Below, in pieces: positions 27,791-38,233 of a stretch of DNA of 64,000 nt. Below the pieces are notes generated by a model. That model did not search any database. It was not told the DNA's origin and saw only the letters and a program-made list of their open reading frames with translations. Both the position numbers and the translations under genes were made by a program. Position 1 is the first letter of the stretch; every line of letters begins with the position of its first letter. The stretch comes from Chloroflexi bacterium OLB13 (GTDB lineage: Bacteria > Chloroflexota > Anaerolineae > Aggregatilineales > Phototrophicaceae): contig JZRA01000048.1 of assembly GCA_001567485.1 (NCBI GenBank), forward strand, positions 62,001-126,000, read 5' to 3'.

Positions 27791-28030
27791 CTAGTCCTGA
27801 TCCAACCACTGACGGAGCCGTGCGACTCCCTCAGGCGTCTCAAGCAGCTCTGCGAGGTCGTTTAGCGGCGCGGTGCGCAGGACGTGACGCAGTACCGGCT
27901 CGCCGACATACAGCATCTGAGCCGCCAGTGGCCCCCACATTCCCCCGACATCCAGTGAGGTTCGCAGTAAGCCATCCCAGCCACGCAGTTTTGCTCCACG
28001 CAACCACTCGTGCAGGCGATCATCGTCCAT
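27791..28030 (-). CDS. Small conserved protein, 79 residues, first gene of the cassette
   Basis: Start ATG 28030 (MDDDRLHEWLRGAKLRGWDG). The short protein is rich in Trp, Leu and charged residues, with LLETPEGVARLRQWLDQD at the end; it has no signal peptide or membrane segment. The coding style and its position 22 bases ahead of the DUF6754-like gene support that it is real. A TATAGT box lies about 20 bases upstream of the start without a good -35. Function unknown. Confidence 0.6.
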   Translation of the reverse strand: MDDDRLHEWLRGAKLRGWDGLLRTSLDVGGMWGPLAAQMLYVGEPVLRHVLRTAPLNDLAELLETPEGVARLRQWLDQD

Positions 28031-28086
28031 ACCGGATACTATAACACGTCGTAGGGCGCGCGCCACACGATACGCGTCTCAACGCA

Positions 28087-29298
28087 TTAAGGTTTCGTAC
28101 AGTCTGTGCCTATATACTGCCCGAGCAGCGGCCCGCGCAGCACGATCCGGCAGTGTTCCGAACCCGGTATCCGGGCTGTCGGCCAGCGCAGCGCGCCGTA
28201 CTCGATTGGCTCGCCCTGCGCGCCCAGTCCCGCGGCCAGCGCCGACCACGCCGCCCGCTGCGCCATCGCTCGGCGGATCAGCACGCCGGCCTGACCGGTA
28301 TCGCGCCCCAACGCCTGCAATACAATCTTGTAACGTGCCGAATTTGCGAATACGTCGCCGTGGTCTTGGTTCACCAGCACCGCCGCGCCAAGCGCCAGCT
28401 CCGGGACGACCATGATTGCCGCCGTGCCGCCGATCGCGCTGCCGGGATGCGAGTACACGTCATACCCTTCGAACTGCTCGATGAACCATCCGTTGGCATA
28501 TCGAAGCGACCGGCCCAGTGGGCAGCACGAGCGCTCAGGAGCGTCCTCGCCCAACCGCAGCGCCTGAGCGTCATCGACCCACGAGATCAGGTCAGGCAGG
28601 AGCGCTTCGAGCTGTGCGGCGCTCAGGCGCGCATTGACCGCGGCGGACATAATGCCGTGATCGAAAGGTTCGACCGCTGCGAGATCACCGGCGAGGGTCA
28701 GCTCGAACGACGTCGCGGACGGATCGCTGCTCGGCATCCACGGGATGTCCACGCCGAGATCACGGGCGGCGCCAGCGGCTGCCAACGCAAACACGACGGA
28801 GTTGTACGTGAAGCGCTCACCCGCCGGGGCGAGGGGTGTGTACTGACGCAGGATCGCCGCTGCTGCTTCGGAGTTGACGGTGCGCCCGACCCACGCGCCG
28901 TCATCGCGCACGAAGCCCGACGTCTGATCGACGGCCTGCTCGACCGTCACCGCCCCCGCTTGACCGAGGTCGAGTTCAGGCCACAGCGCGGCCAGCGTGA
29001 TCCCGGTGTCGAACGCCTGCTGATCGAGCCAGTACGCCACAAGCGGCTTGGCGACCGATCCCGTCGAGAACCGCGTATCGAGATCGACCGGCACGCGGCG
29101 TTCGGCGTCGGACGTGCCGAATGTCCACACGTAGCTTTCACCGTGATCCACAATCACGACAGCACCCCCGACCAGCGCCAAGGTCTCCGCGTCGGCTAGA
29201 ATCTCCGGTCGGAGCGGGTCGAAATCAACGCTTGATCGCGCTAGAGCAAGGCTTGCTGCGAGTAGAATCGCCGCAAGGCTAAGCGTCAAGCGGCGCAT
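28087..29298 (-). CDS. Secreted beta-lactamase-fold serine hydrolase
   Basis: The 403-residue protein has a signal peptide (MRRLTLSLAAILLAASLAL) and the penicillin-binding-protein/class C beta-lactamase fold. The serine motif is STGSVAKPL (S-V-A-K), followed by YNSVVF (the Y-x-N/S type motif) and a C-terminal HPGSAIGGTA that takes the place of KTG. Members are peptidases, esterases or D-amino-acid peptidases; antibiotic resistance is not implied. The C-terminal part has paired cysteines (SCCPLG, and HCRIVLRG to TDCTKP) that could form disulfides. The start at 29298 overlaps the tsaD end by 20 bases, so the two are co-transcribed. Confidence 0.85.
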   Translation of the reverse strand: MRRLTLSLAAILLAASLALARSSVDFDPLRPEILADAETLALVGGAVVIVDHGESYVWTFGTSDAERRVPVDLDTRFSTGSVAKPLVAYWLDQQAFDTGITLAALWPELDLGQAGAVTVEQAVDQTSGFVRDDGAWVGRTVNSEAAAAILRQYTPLAPAGERFTYNSVVFALAAAGAARDLGVDIPWMPSSDPSATSFELTLAGDLAAVEPFDHGIMSAAVNARLSAAQLEALLPDLISWVDDAQALRLGEDAPERSCCPLGRSLRYANGWFIEQFEGYDVYSHPGSAIGGTAAIMVVPELALGAAVLVNQDHGDVFANSARYKIVLQALGRDTGQAGVLIRRAMAQRAAWSALAAGLGAQGEPIEYGALRWPTARIPGSEHCRIVLRGPLLGQYIGTDCTKP

Positions 29299-30337
29299 GG
29301 CTGAGGCGGCTAAGCGGCCACGTCGGCAGCACGTCGAACGCAATCGAGTCGCGCTGGCCGGCGGCGAATCGGTGATGTGCGGCCGCTGCGATCATAGCTG
29401 CATTGTCGGTGCACAGGTTTAGCGGGGGATAGCGCACGGGAAGCTGCGCGGTGTTCTTGATCTGCGTGCGCAGCAGCGCATTGGCGCTGACGCCGCCGGC
29501 CAGCAGGATTTCGTTGGCGTCATAGGTTTGGGCCGCGCGGACGGTCTTTTCGACCAGCGCATCGACGAGCGCGGCTTGAAAGCTCGCCGCGGCATCGGCC
29601 ACGGATACGCCCTCTTTGAGTGTCACACCTTTTTCGCCGTGCGGGCCTTTCGGTGAAGTGCGCGTCACCTCGCGCAGCACGGCCGTCTTTAGCCCGCTGA
29701 AGCTGAAGTCGAACGATTGATCGCGTTTGGCTCGCGGGAACTGATAGGCGTCGGCCTGACCGGCTTCCGCCGTGCGCTGAATGTTTGGCCCGCCCGGAAA
29801 CGGCAGCCCCAGCACGCGCCCCACCTTGTCGAACGCCTCGCCAGCAGCGTCATCCAGCGTGCCGCCAAGCCGTTCGTAGACGCCGTGGCCGCGCATGAGC
29901 ACCAGCTCGGTGTGGCCGCCGCTGACGATCAGCACAACGACGGGAAAGTTCGCCTCTTGCAGCGGCTGAGTCAGCCACAGCGAATAGATATGGCCTTCGA
30001 GATGGTTGATCCCCAGCAGCGGCTTGCCGGACATCAGCGCCAAGCCTTTGGCATAGCTAATCCCGACCAGCAGCGACCCGACTAACCCCGGCCCACGTGT
30101 GACGGCGATAGCGTCCAGCCGGTCGATACTGAGCGCGGCGTCGGTCAGCGCCTGCCGGACAACCGGATCAATCGCCTCGACATGCGCGCGCGACGCTACT
30201 TCCGGGTAAACACCACCGTACTGTGCGTGCAGGTCGATCTGTGACGCCACGACATTCGACGCGATTCGCTGCCCGTCGATGATGACCGCCGCGGCGGTTT
30301 CGTCGCATGATGTTTCAATGCCGAGAATAATGCTCAT
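29279..30337 (-). CDS. tsaD: tRNA N6-adenosine threonylcarbamoyltransferase TsaD
   Basis: At 352 residues this is a complete TsaD/Kae1/Gcp protein: ILGIETSCDETAAAV at the start, GGVYPEVASRAH, the iron-binding NHLEGH (His112, His116), VSGGHTELV, FPGGPNIQR and SFSGLKTAVLR, then LAGGVSANALLR. It attaches the threonylcarbamoyl group to adenosine 37 of tRNAs that read ANN codons, in a complex with TsaB and TsaE. Start ATG 30337 is the first codon matching the family. TsaB and TsaE genes are not in the window. It is the upstream partner of the serine hydrolase gene. Confidence 0.97.
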   Translation of the reverse strand: MSIILGIETSCDETAAAVIIDGQRIASNVVASQIDLHAQYGGVYPEVASRAHVEAIDPVVRQALTDAALSIDRLDAIAVTRGPGLVGSLLVGISYAKGLALMSGKPLLGINHLEGHIYSLWLTQPLQEANFPVVVLIVSGGHTELVLMRGHGVYERLGGTLDDAAGEAFDKVGRVLGLPFPGGPNIQRTAEAGQADAYQFPRAKRDQSFDFSFSGLKTAVLREVTRTSPKGPHGEKGVTLKEGVSVADAAASFQAALVDALVEKTVRAAQTYDANEILLAGGVSANALLRTQIKNTAQLPVRYPPLNLCTDNAAMIAAAAHHRFAAGQRDSIAFDVLPTWPLSRLSHAPLDA

Positions 30338-30411
30338 CAGGCAAATGTCTCTTCCGCCAGTCCGCGCCGATTGTACAATGGTCGTCCAGCATTGAGGACA
30401 ATGGACTTCCT

Positions 30412-30912
30412 ATGGCAGATACCGCGCTCATGCGTGAGCTTGAGTTCACGTTGGACGACCTCGCCGCGAACCGCAGCGGAAAGCTGAGCGAACGGCAGCT
30501 TGATCGGCTGCGCATGCGCCGCCAGCGCTCGATGTTCTATGGATCCGGAATCGTGGTCGCGCTTGCCTTTGCCGCCAGCCTCTGCCTGTTTGGAGGGCTG
30601 CGCGGGTCAGCGATCCTGACCGTGGTCGGTCTCGGTCTCACCGTCTGCGCGACCGTCGTGATGAGCACCTTCGCGCGGTACTGGCTGCGGATTTCAGCCG
30701 ACCTTCGCGAGGGCGCGGCGAGCGCATTCAGCGGGCCGCTGGAGCGCGTGGTCAAGCCAGTCAACCGCCGTATCGTCACCTATCTACTGCGGGTCGAGAG
30801 CGCCGAGTTCTCCGTGACCAAAGAGACGTTCAAGCTGTTCGACCACGAGAAGCCGTACGCGCTGTATCGCGCGAAGTTCTCCGGCTTGCTGCTCAGCGCC
30901 GAGCGGCTTTAG
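30412..30912 (+). CDS. Small membrane protein of unknown function
   Basis: The 166-residue protein has a charged N-terminal helix ([20 protein letters not shown]), two membrane segments at about 43-85 ([20 protein letters not shown] and [18 protein letters not shown]), and a soluble C-terminal part ([20 protein letters not shown]). The layout is that of a two-helix hairpin with cytoplasmic ends. It starts divergently from tsaD and its stop overlaps the stop of the biotin carrier gene by three bases (convergent). Function unknown. Confidence 0.72.
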   Translation: MADTALMRELEFTLDDLAANRSGKLSERQLDRLRMRRQRSMFYGSGIVVALAFAASLCLFGGLRGSAILTVVGLGLTVCATVVMSTFARYWLRISADLREGAASAFSGPLERVVKPVNRRIVTYLLRVESAEFSVTKETFKLFDHEKPYALYRAKFSGLLLSAERL

Positions 30913-31415
30913 GCGTCACGCGCGTCAATCTGGATGAGCTGTTGATCGCGGTCGACCACGTCGCCCTTCTTGACCAACACCTCGCGCACAATCCCGTCCG
31001 TGGGCGCGCCGATCCGTATCTCCATCTTCATCGCTTCAAGCACGATCAACGGCTGACCCGCGGTGACTGTTTGGCCGGCCTTCACCAGCACGTCGACCAC
31101 CTGCCCCGGCATCTGCGCCGTGAGCCGGCCCGCCTCGGCGCCTGAGGTGCCACGGCGGCGCGCCGCAGGGATAGCGAGCGAGAGCGCATACACCGGCCCG
31201 CCGACCACCTGCCCGTAGCGCCGGAGTCCATCGGCGGCGGTCGCCACCTGCACGGTACGGTCGCCAAAATCCAGCGCCCACCGGCCCGACTGGGTTCGTT
31301 CCGCTGTGAGCTGATACGTTCGTTCGCCCACCGTCGCTGTGACACGGCCGTCGCTGCCTCGCTCGATGCTCACGGTCACGATTCCCTGCTGTGTCTCGTA
31401 TTGAACTGACGGCAT
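30909..31415 (-). CDS. Biotin/lipoyl carrier protein (BCCP-like)
   Basis: The 168-residue protein ends with a biotinyl domain: [20 protein letters not shown], with the biotinylated lysine at about residue 130 in EAMKMEI, and a typical [14 protein letters not shown] hairpin. The N-terminal ~90 residues are a separate, less conserved part. It is the size of the carrier subunits of acyl-CoA or oxoacid carboxylases. ATG 31415 follows GGAGG; the longer open stretch upstream is not used. No carboxylase or carboxyltransferase subunit is adjacent, so its partner enzyme is elsewhere. It is divergent from uvrB. Confidence 0.88.
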   Translation of the reverse strand: MPSVQYETQQGIVTVSIERGSDGRVTATVGERTYQLTAERTQSGRWALDFGDRTVQVATAADGLRRYGQVVGGPVYALSLAIPAARRRGTSGAEAGRLTAQMPGQVVDVLVKAGQTVTAGQPLIVLEAMKMEIRIGAPTDGIVREVLVKKGDVVDRDQQLIQIDARDA

Positions 31416-31561
31416 AGGTACGGCCTCCACAATAGCACGGTGTTGTGGTGTCATGTCATGCGGACGAATCACAGTACCGAATTGTTCCGTTCCGGTCAAA
31501 CAATTCAGGAGTTGAGTCTGGCTTGCGGGCCGTAGTTGACGTACAATCGACCCTCCGGTTA

Positions 31562-31575
31562 CGAACATTCGTTCG
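31562..31575 (+). promoter_or_regulatory. SOS box (LexA/DinR type) upstream of uvrB
   Basis: CGAAC-ATTC-GTTCG matches the CGAAC-N4-GTTCG LexA site known from Gram-positive bacteria with both half-sites intact. It lies 22 bases before the uvrB start codon, overlapping the region where transcription should begin. A TACAAT -10-like box is at 31542-31547. Confidence 0.8.
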
Positions 31576-31596
31576 CCATTTTAGCGGAGGAACGCC

Positions 31597-33669
<2,073 letters not shown>

Positions 33670-33702
33670 CCCAGACTTGCCACGTCCGAACAGCCTGTCG
33701 AT

Positions 33703-33729
33703 AATGGGGTGTGTATGCGCACCCCATTT
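33703..33729 (+). terminator. Hairpin after uvrB, enclosing the next start codon
   Basis: AATGGGGTG and CACCCCATT form a perfect 9-base-pair stem. The 8-base loop (TGTATGCG) contains the ATG of the following lipoprotein gene (33715). The T run after the stem is short (CATTTG). It may be a weak terminator for uvrB or a translational control element. Confidence 0.55.
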
Positions 33730-34125
33730 GCGTTCTCAACGATTGCAATTTTTCTCGTCGTCGCGGCCGTACTCGGCGGATGCACCCTTGTCGAACCCAA
33801 GGCGACACCTGTCCCGACGCCTAATATCCCACGGGTTCGTTTTCTGTTTCCTGAGAACAACGCGCGTATCGCGCAGGACAGCGAGATCACCGTTGACATC
33901 CTCGCTGAAGATGAGACGTCGGGGATCGCCCGCGTCGAGTTTCTGGTGGACAACATCAAGATCAACGAGGGCCAGCCCGACGGCTTCGCTGTCCCGGCCT
34001 TTCGCGCTGCGATGAACTGGATCGCCGGCACGCCGGGCGGTCACACGCTGCACGCCATCGCGTATCGCGCGGATGGAACTCGCAGCGACGAAGCGATCAT
34101 TCTGGTGGATGTCGTCGCACGCTGA
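33715..34125 (+). CDS. Lipoprotein with immunoglobulin-like domain
   Basis: The 136-residue protein has a lipoprotein signal peptide (STIAIFLVVAAVLGGC) with lipobox LGGC, a short Thr-Pro linker (KATPVPTPNIP), and a small beta-sandwich domain (RVRFLFPENNARI, ARVEFLVDNIKINEG, GGHTLHAIAYRADG) of the bacterial Ig-like type. The mature protein should be anchored by lipid at the outer face of the membrane. The start codon lies in the loop of a hairpin that follows uvrB. Its role is unknown; such domains usually bind polysaccharide or protein. The next gene starts 20 bases later. Confidence 0.75.
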   Translation: MRTPFAFSTIAIFLVVAAVLGGCTLVEPKATPVPTPNIPRVRFLFPENNARIAQDSEITVDILAEDETSGIARVEFLVDNIKINEGQPDGFAVPAFRAAMNWIAGTPGGHTLHAIAYRADGTRSDEAIILVDVVAR

Positions 34126-34144
34126 CCACGAGACGGAAACGGCT

Positions 34145-34525
34145 ATGAGCTACTTGCAGCGCATCAACTACCGGCCCACACTCGACGCACTGAGCGAGCG
34201 CGAACGTGACATGCTCGGACGCGCCTTCGACCCGGCCAGCACCGACGTGATCATCAATGGTGATGTCGTGCCGTGGCATAACGTCGAGGAGGTCGAAGTC
34301 GCTGTCGCCGCACGGCAGAAAGGCCCATCCGGCTGGATCGTCCGCAACCTCGTGATGCAAGGCGAACGGTATCATGTGGCGCTGTACTTCGGGCGCGAAG
34401 AACAGGTGCTGACGAATCTGTCGCGCGGAGCTGCCGAATACGTCGTCAAGTCGATTGCCTATTACGCACCCAAGCCGGTGCGCTACACCGGGCCGGATGG
34501 ATTTGCGCCCCTTACCGAGGTTTAG
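34145..34525 (+). CDS. Conserved protein of unknown function, 126 residues
   Basis: The protein starts at ATG 34145 (MSYLQRINYRPTLDALSE). It has no signal peptide or membrane segment; the sequence alternates strands and helices (DVIINGDVVPWHNVEEVEVA, GERYHVALYFGREEQVLTN, SIAYYAPKPVRY), compatible with a small beta-rich cytoplasmic domain. It lies between two lipoprotein genes, 20 bases after the first and overlapping the second by 29 bases. I do not recognise the family. Confidence 0.6.
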   Translation: MSYLQRINYRPTLDALSERERDMLGRAFDPASTDVIINGDVVPWHNVEEVEVAVAARQKGPSGWIVRNLVMQGERYHVALYFGREEQVLTNLSRGAAEYVVKSIAYYAPKPVRYTGPDGFAPLTEV

Positions 34526-35747
34526 CGTCCGGCAGGTTCTGGCCGCCCTCATCTTCGCGGGACTCTCCGCCGCTGCGTGCGCGCCGCAATCCAGCACGAC
34601 ATCGTCCACCGCAACACTGAGCCTGCCCGCAACGACCCTCGCGACGACGTGGGGGTTTGCGCCAGCCCTAGCGACAGCGCCAAGCATTGATTCACCGGCG
34701 GCGGCGGCCATCGGAACAGACACGGCGTTCGCCGCGTTCGAGTCCGCCGACACGACGCAGCGGCTTGTGCTGTATGTCAAGGCTCAGCGTATCGAAACGG
34801 AGATCACGGCCTCTCAACCGCACAGTCTGAAGCTGGCGCGGCTTCCGGCGGGCCGTCTGTTAGCCACATGGATCGACCGCGATGCGTCGGGCATCAGCAC
34901 GCTGTACGCCGCTCAAGTCGACCGGCAGGGCGCGTCATTGTTCGGCGCGCTGGCGGTATCCAACAGCGCCGTGACACGCTATGACCTGATCGGCATGCCC
35001 GCAGGCGGCGCATGGGCCGTGTGGAGCGCGGTCGTCAGCGGCGAGCCGACGCTGGTAGCGAGCCGCTTAGACGATGCCGGCCGGCCCCGTATGCCGCAGC
35101 TCTTGCAGCTTGACGCCGACTATCCGGCGCTTGCGGTGCTCATCAGCGGCGATGTGACGCTGTTTTGGCTTCAGGGCGAAAACCAAGACCTGTATCAGGC
35201 GCAGCTTATCGACACGGGCTTGAGCGAGCCGGTGCGCAGGAGTCCGGCGCCGTGGGTCGGCCAGACCGGCGACCTGTTGGCGGGCCTCAGCGCAGGGGTC
35301 GACCGGTCGCACGGTTATGTCGTATTTCACACACTGACCAACGCCGGAAAGCAGCGTGCGCTCGTCACGTCCGGGCCGCTCGATCAGCCCGACTGGGGGC
35401 CAGCAGCGCCGATCAACCCGGTCATGGGCGACCAGCCATTTCAGACTGGATTCAACCACGGCATCGCGTTCACTACCGTCGTGTCAGCCAGCGCGCCGGA
35501 GGCCGGATGGATCGCGCCCGCACGCGGCCAGTACGACATCATGGCGGCGGCGGCGATGATCGAGACACACCTGTACGTGCTGTATTTCCGTGCGGGGGCG
35601 CTGGTGGGCGCACAGGAGATCACGTCGCTTCCATCGGGCATAATCGCAGCGCCGAGCCTGACGCTGGACGACGAGCGCGACCTCGCGTTGGCATGGTGGC
35701 AGCCCGGCCCCGAAACCGCGTCGCTGTACGCGATCAGTTCCCGCTGA
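34497..35747 (+). CDS. Lipoprotein of unknown function, probable beta-propeller
   Basis: The start is set at ATG 34497, giving a signal peptide (LAALIFAGLSAAACAP) with a lipobox-like SAAAC. The 416-residue body has repeated strand-turn-strand blocks (GRLLATWIDRDASGISTLY, GGAWAVWSAVVSGEPTLVAS, GDVTLFWLQGENQDLYQA, RDLALAWWQPGPETASLY), which suggests a beta-propeller of the sialidase-like kind. No catalytic motif is recognised. It overlaps the previous gene by 29 bases and its end overlaps the convergent glycosyltransferase gene by 14. Probably an extracytoplasmic binding protein. Confidence 0.65.
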   Translation: MDLRPLPRFSVRQVLAALIFAGLSAAACAPQSSTTSSTATLSLPATTLATTWGFAPALATAPSIDSPAAAAIGTDTAFAAFESADTTQRLVLYVKAQRIETEITASQPHSLKLARLPAGRLLATWIDRDASGISTLYAAQVDRQGASLFGALAVSNSAVTRYDLIGMPAGGAWAVWSAVVSGEPTLVASRLDDAGRPRMPQLLQLDADYPALAVLISGDVTLFWLQGENQDLYQAQLIDTGLSEPVRRSPAPWVGQTGDLLAGLSAGVDRSHGYVVFHTLTNAGKQRALVTSGPLDQPDWGPAAPINPVMGDQPFQTGFNHGIAFTTVVSASAPEAGWIAPARGQYDIMAAAAMIETHLYVLYFRAGALVGAQEITSLPSGIIAAPSLTLDDERDLALAWWQPGPETASLYAISSR

Positions 35748-36981
35748 CGGTCGAACGACACACCGCGTCCATGCGCGCAGCGGCGTGCTGCGCCGTGAAC
35801 CCCTCGGCGAATCGGCCACGCCCTGCTGCGCCCATAGCCGCAGCGCGTTCAGGATCGTCGAGTAATGCCGCGAGTGACCCCGACAGCGCCGCGATGTCAA
35901 ATGGCTGCACGATATGGCCGGTTGCGCCATCAGCGACCGCCTCCGGTGAGCCGCCAAAACACGTAGCGACCACCGGCTTCCCCGCCGCCATCGCTTCAAG
36001 GTTGACGGTCGGGAACACGTCAAGACAGATCGAGGGCGCAGCGACAGCACTGGCGAGATGATACGCGGCGGCGAGCGTCTCGCCTTCCAGCCACCCGCCC
36101 ATCACGATCTGCGGCAGAACGTCGCGGAATGTATCATCAGTCAACCCCTGCTGCTCCGGCGAGGCTCGCGTCAAGATCAGCAAACGCGCATCGGGCCGTT
36201 CGGGGAAGATGCGCTGCACGGCGCGCAGCAGCTGGACGCTGCCCTTCAGCGGCGTTAGGCGGCCGGCGACGAGGATCACGCGGCAGCCATCAAGGCCAAG
36301 CCGCGCGCGGAGCGCCGCGACATGCTCCGGTGTCGTATCGAGCGCCGCAGGGTCTACCCCCGGATGCACGACATCCGGCGCACGCCCGCCGTTCGCCACG
36401 ATCGCGTCACGCAGCGCGGCGCTGCTGCACGTCAGCCGATCAACCCCGCCCAACACGCGCCGGATCACGACGTTCCGCAGCGGGTTGTAGCGAAGGCGAT
36501 AGGTTCGCAGGTTATACAGCGGCGGCAGGCGATACTGCTCTGACTCGATCGGGCAGCGGGCTTCTGGCGTGGCGAAATGCACCAGCTTGCCGTAGGTGAA
36601 CGTCATCGCATCTTGCAGATGATGAATGACCGGGATACCGCGTCGCTTAGCGAGCGTTAGGCTGTGATAGGTCAGGCCGGTATGCACGTTGAACGCCAGC
36701 ACAAGCTCAGGCCGCAAAGCATCCAGCTTCGCCGCCACCTGTGCCGCCACGCCGGGGTGATAGAGCGACCAGTACGCGGTGAAACGCGGCCGCCAGCGCG
36801 CATGAATGTGATGCACGGGGATGCCGGATCGCTCGTCCGTGAACGCGGCGCTGCTGGTCGCGGCAAGCACGGTGACGTCATGCCCGCGCAGCGCCAACCC
36901 CTGTGCAAACGTCCATGCGACTTTCTCAGCGCCGCCAGCGTTCTCCGGCGGGATCCGGTCGCTGAGCACGAGTATCCTCAT
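35734..36981 (-). CDS. Glycosyltransferase family 4 protein
   Basis: The 415-residue protein has the two Rossmann-like halves of GT-B glycosyltransferases. The N-terminal half begins MRILVLSDRIPPENAGGAEK with a glycine-rich acceptor loop; the C-terminal half contains VVHPGVDPAALD, ILVAGRLTPLKGSVQLLRAV and the donor-binding segment PTVNLEAMAAGKPVVATCFGGSPE with the E-x7-E type motif of family GT4. It should transfer a sugar from a nucleotide donor to a polysaccharide, glycolipid or protein. Start ATG 36981 overlaps the stop of the next GT4 gene (ATGA). Acceptor unknown. Confidence 0.88.
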   Translation of the reverse strand: MRILVLSDRIPPENAGGAEKVAWTFAQGLALRGHDVTVLAATSSAAFTDERSGIPVHHIHARWRPRFTAYWSLYHPGVAAQVAAKLDALRPELVLAFNVHTGLTYHSLTLAKRRGIPVIHHLQDAMTFTYGKLVHFATPEARCPIESEQYRLPPLYNLRTYRLRYNPLRNVVIRRVLGGVDRLTCSSAALRDAIVANGGRAPDVVHPGVDPAALDTTPEHVAALRARLGLDGCRVILVAGRLTPLKGSVQLLRAVQRIFPERPDARLLILTRASPEQQGLTDDTFRDVLPQIVMGGWLEGETLAAAYHLASAVAAPSICLDVFPTVNLEAMAAGKPVVATCFGGSPEAVADGATGHIVQPFDIAALSGSLAALLDDPERAAAMGAAGRGRFAEGFTAQHAAARMDAVCRSTVSGN

Positions 36982-38090
36982 GGCGCGCCTCGAAGCAGCG
37001 ACTCATACAGCGCGATGAACTGCGACGCCGACTTACGCCATGTCGTGCGATTCGCTTTCTCAAGCGCGGCGACGCCCATCGCACGGAGCCGATCCGGATC
37101 GGTCAGCAGGCGTCCAATCGCGGCCGGCAGCTCGTCATCGACCAGTGCTTGAGAGACCAGCAGCCCGGTTTGTTCGTGGTCGATGGCATCGCGCGCACCG
37201 CACTCCCACGTCCCGATCGACGGCACGCCGAGGCTTCCCGCTTCCAGATAGACGAGGCCGTATCCCTCGAACCGCAGCCCGTCGTTCATCGACGGCATCA
37301 CGAAAAGGTCGGCCGTCCTGTACCAGCGCAGCAGATCGGCATGTGAAACATGACCCAACAACTGCACCCGGTCGCCCAACGCCAGTTCGTCCACCAAGCG
37401 GCGCGCTTCAGCCCCCGTCTCCGGTTCGGCCGTCAGCGACCCGACGACGACGCATTTCGCGTTCGGCGCTTGCTTCAGGACGGCCGGCATCGCGCGGATC
37501 AACGGCAGGATACCCTTACGCCGTTTGACCGCCCCCACGAACAGCACGATCGGCCCGTCCTTCTCGAACGGCTCCGAATCCCGCGCCGCGTCCTGCCACG
37601 CCTGCGCGTTGACACCGGCAGGAATGACGACCGAACGCGCATTGGAAGCGTGCCGGCGCAGAACGTCCTGTGTATAAGTACTGATGCACGCGACCGTTGA
37701 TCGCTCGAAGGCATGGCGATAGAGCGCGCCCACCGGCCAACGGCGTGTCATCGGCAGCACGGCGTAGGTTCCATGCGCGTTCAGCACATGCGGGCGGGCG
37801 CCTGCCACACGCAAGCCTAGCGGCGCAAACGGCTCGACAAGGGTATGGACAATGTCGCAGGAGGAGAGCGCCGCGCGAACCGCGCCATACGACCGCAGCA
37901 GCGATAGCAGCAGCCCGGACTGCGACTCGGCCAGCGGAGGCAGGATCGCGAAATCAGCGCCAGCGGCCGACCTGCTGGCGACTATCGTCAAATCAACGCC
38001 CAGCGACCGCAGCGCCCCGATCAATTCGAGCGAATACTGCGCCCATCCGCTGCGCGAGTTGATCTCCGCCGTGATGATCCCGACCTTCAC
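36978..38090 (-). CDS. Glycosyltransferase family 4 protein
   Basis: The 370-residue protein begins with GTG 38090 after a GAGGCGAGGC site (VKVGIITAEINSRSGWAQYS). GT4 features are AHVLNAHGTYAV-like acceptor part (RPHVLNAHGTYAVLP), VIPAGVNAQAW, ILFVGAVKRRKGILPL-type (LFVGAVKRRKGILPLIRAMP), and a donor site with GLVYLEAGSLGVPSIGTWEC. It is translated with the GT4 gene at 35734, and the two probably act in succession on one glycan. Neighbours do not name the product. The upstream gap 38091-38233 shows no gene. Confidence 0.87.
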   Translation of the reverse strand: MKVGIITAEINSRSGWAQYSLELIGALRSLGVDLTIVASRSAAGADFAILPPLAESQSGLLLSLLRSYGAVRAALSSCDIVHTLVEPFAPLGLRVAGARPHVLNAHGTYAVLPMTRRWPVGALYRHAFERSTVACISTYTQDVLRRHASNARSVVIPAGVNAQAWQDAARDSEPFEKDGPIVLFVGAVKRRKGILPLIRAMPAVLKQAPNAKCVVVGSLTAEPETGAEARRLVDELALGDRVQLLGHVSHADLLRWYRTADLFVMPSMNDGLRFEGYGLVYLEAGSLGVPSIGTWECGARDAIDHEQTGLLVSQALVDDELPAAIGRLLTDPDRLRAMGVAALEKANRTTWRKSASQFIALYESLLRGAP

Positions 38091-38233
38091 GCCTCGCCTC
38101 TCAATACCGCGTGCGGCATAAAAACTCCATCAGAATCCTAAGACATCTCTTTACGCCAGCGTCAAAGTGATGAATCATAGTAGATAGATTCAAGGTTTCA
38201 CAATCGCTATGAGTGGGTGAGGTCACAGCACCG

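Noticed and set aside
28153-29199. Plus-strand frame of 348 codons across the serine hydrolase gene
   Set aside because: Shadow of the minus-strand gene with a signal peptide and active-site motifs; the plus frame is rich in Arg and His with no known motif.
28087-29298. Beta-lactamase gene as a sign of antibiotic resistance
   Set aside because: The fold is shared by many peptidases and esterases, and the KTG motif is replaced; resistance is not implied.
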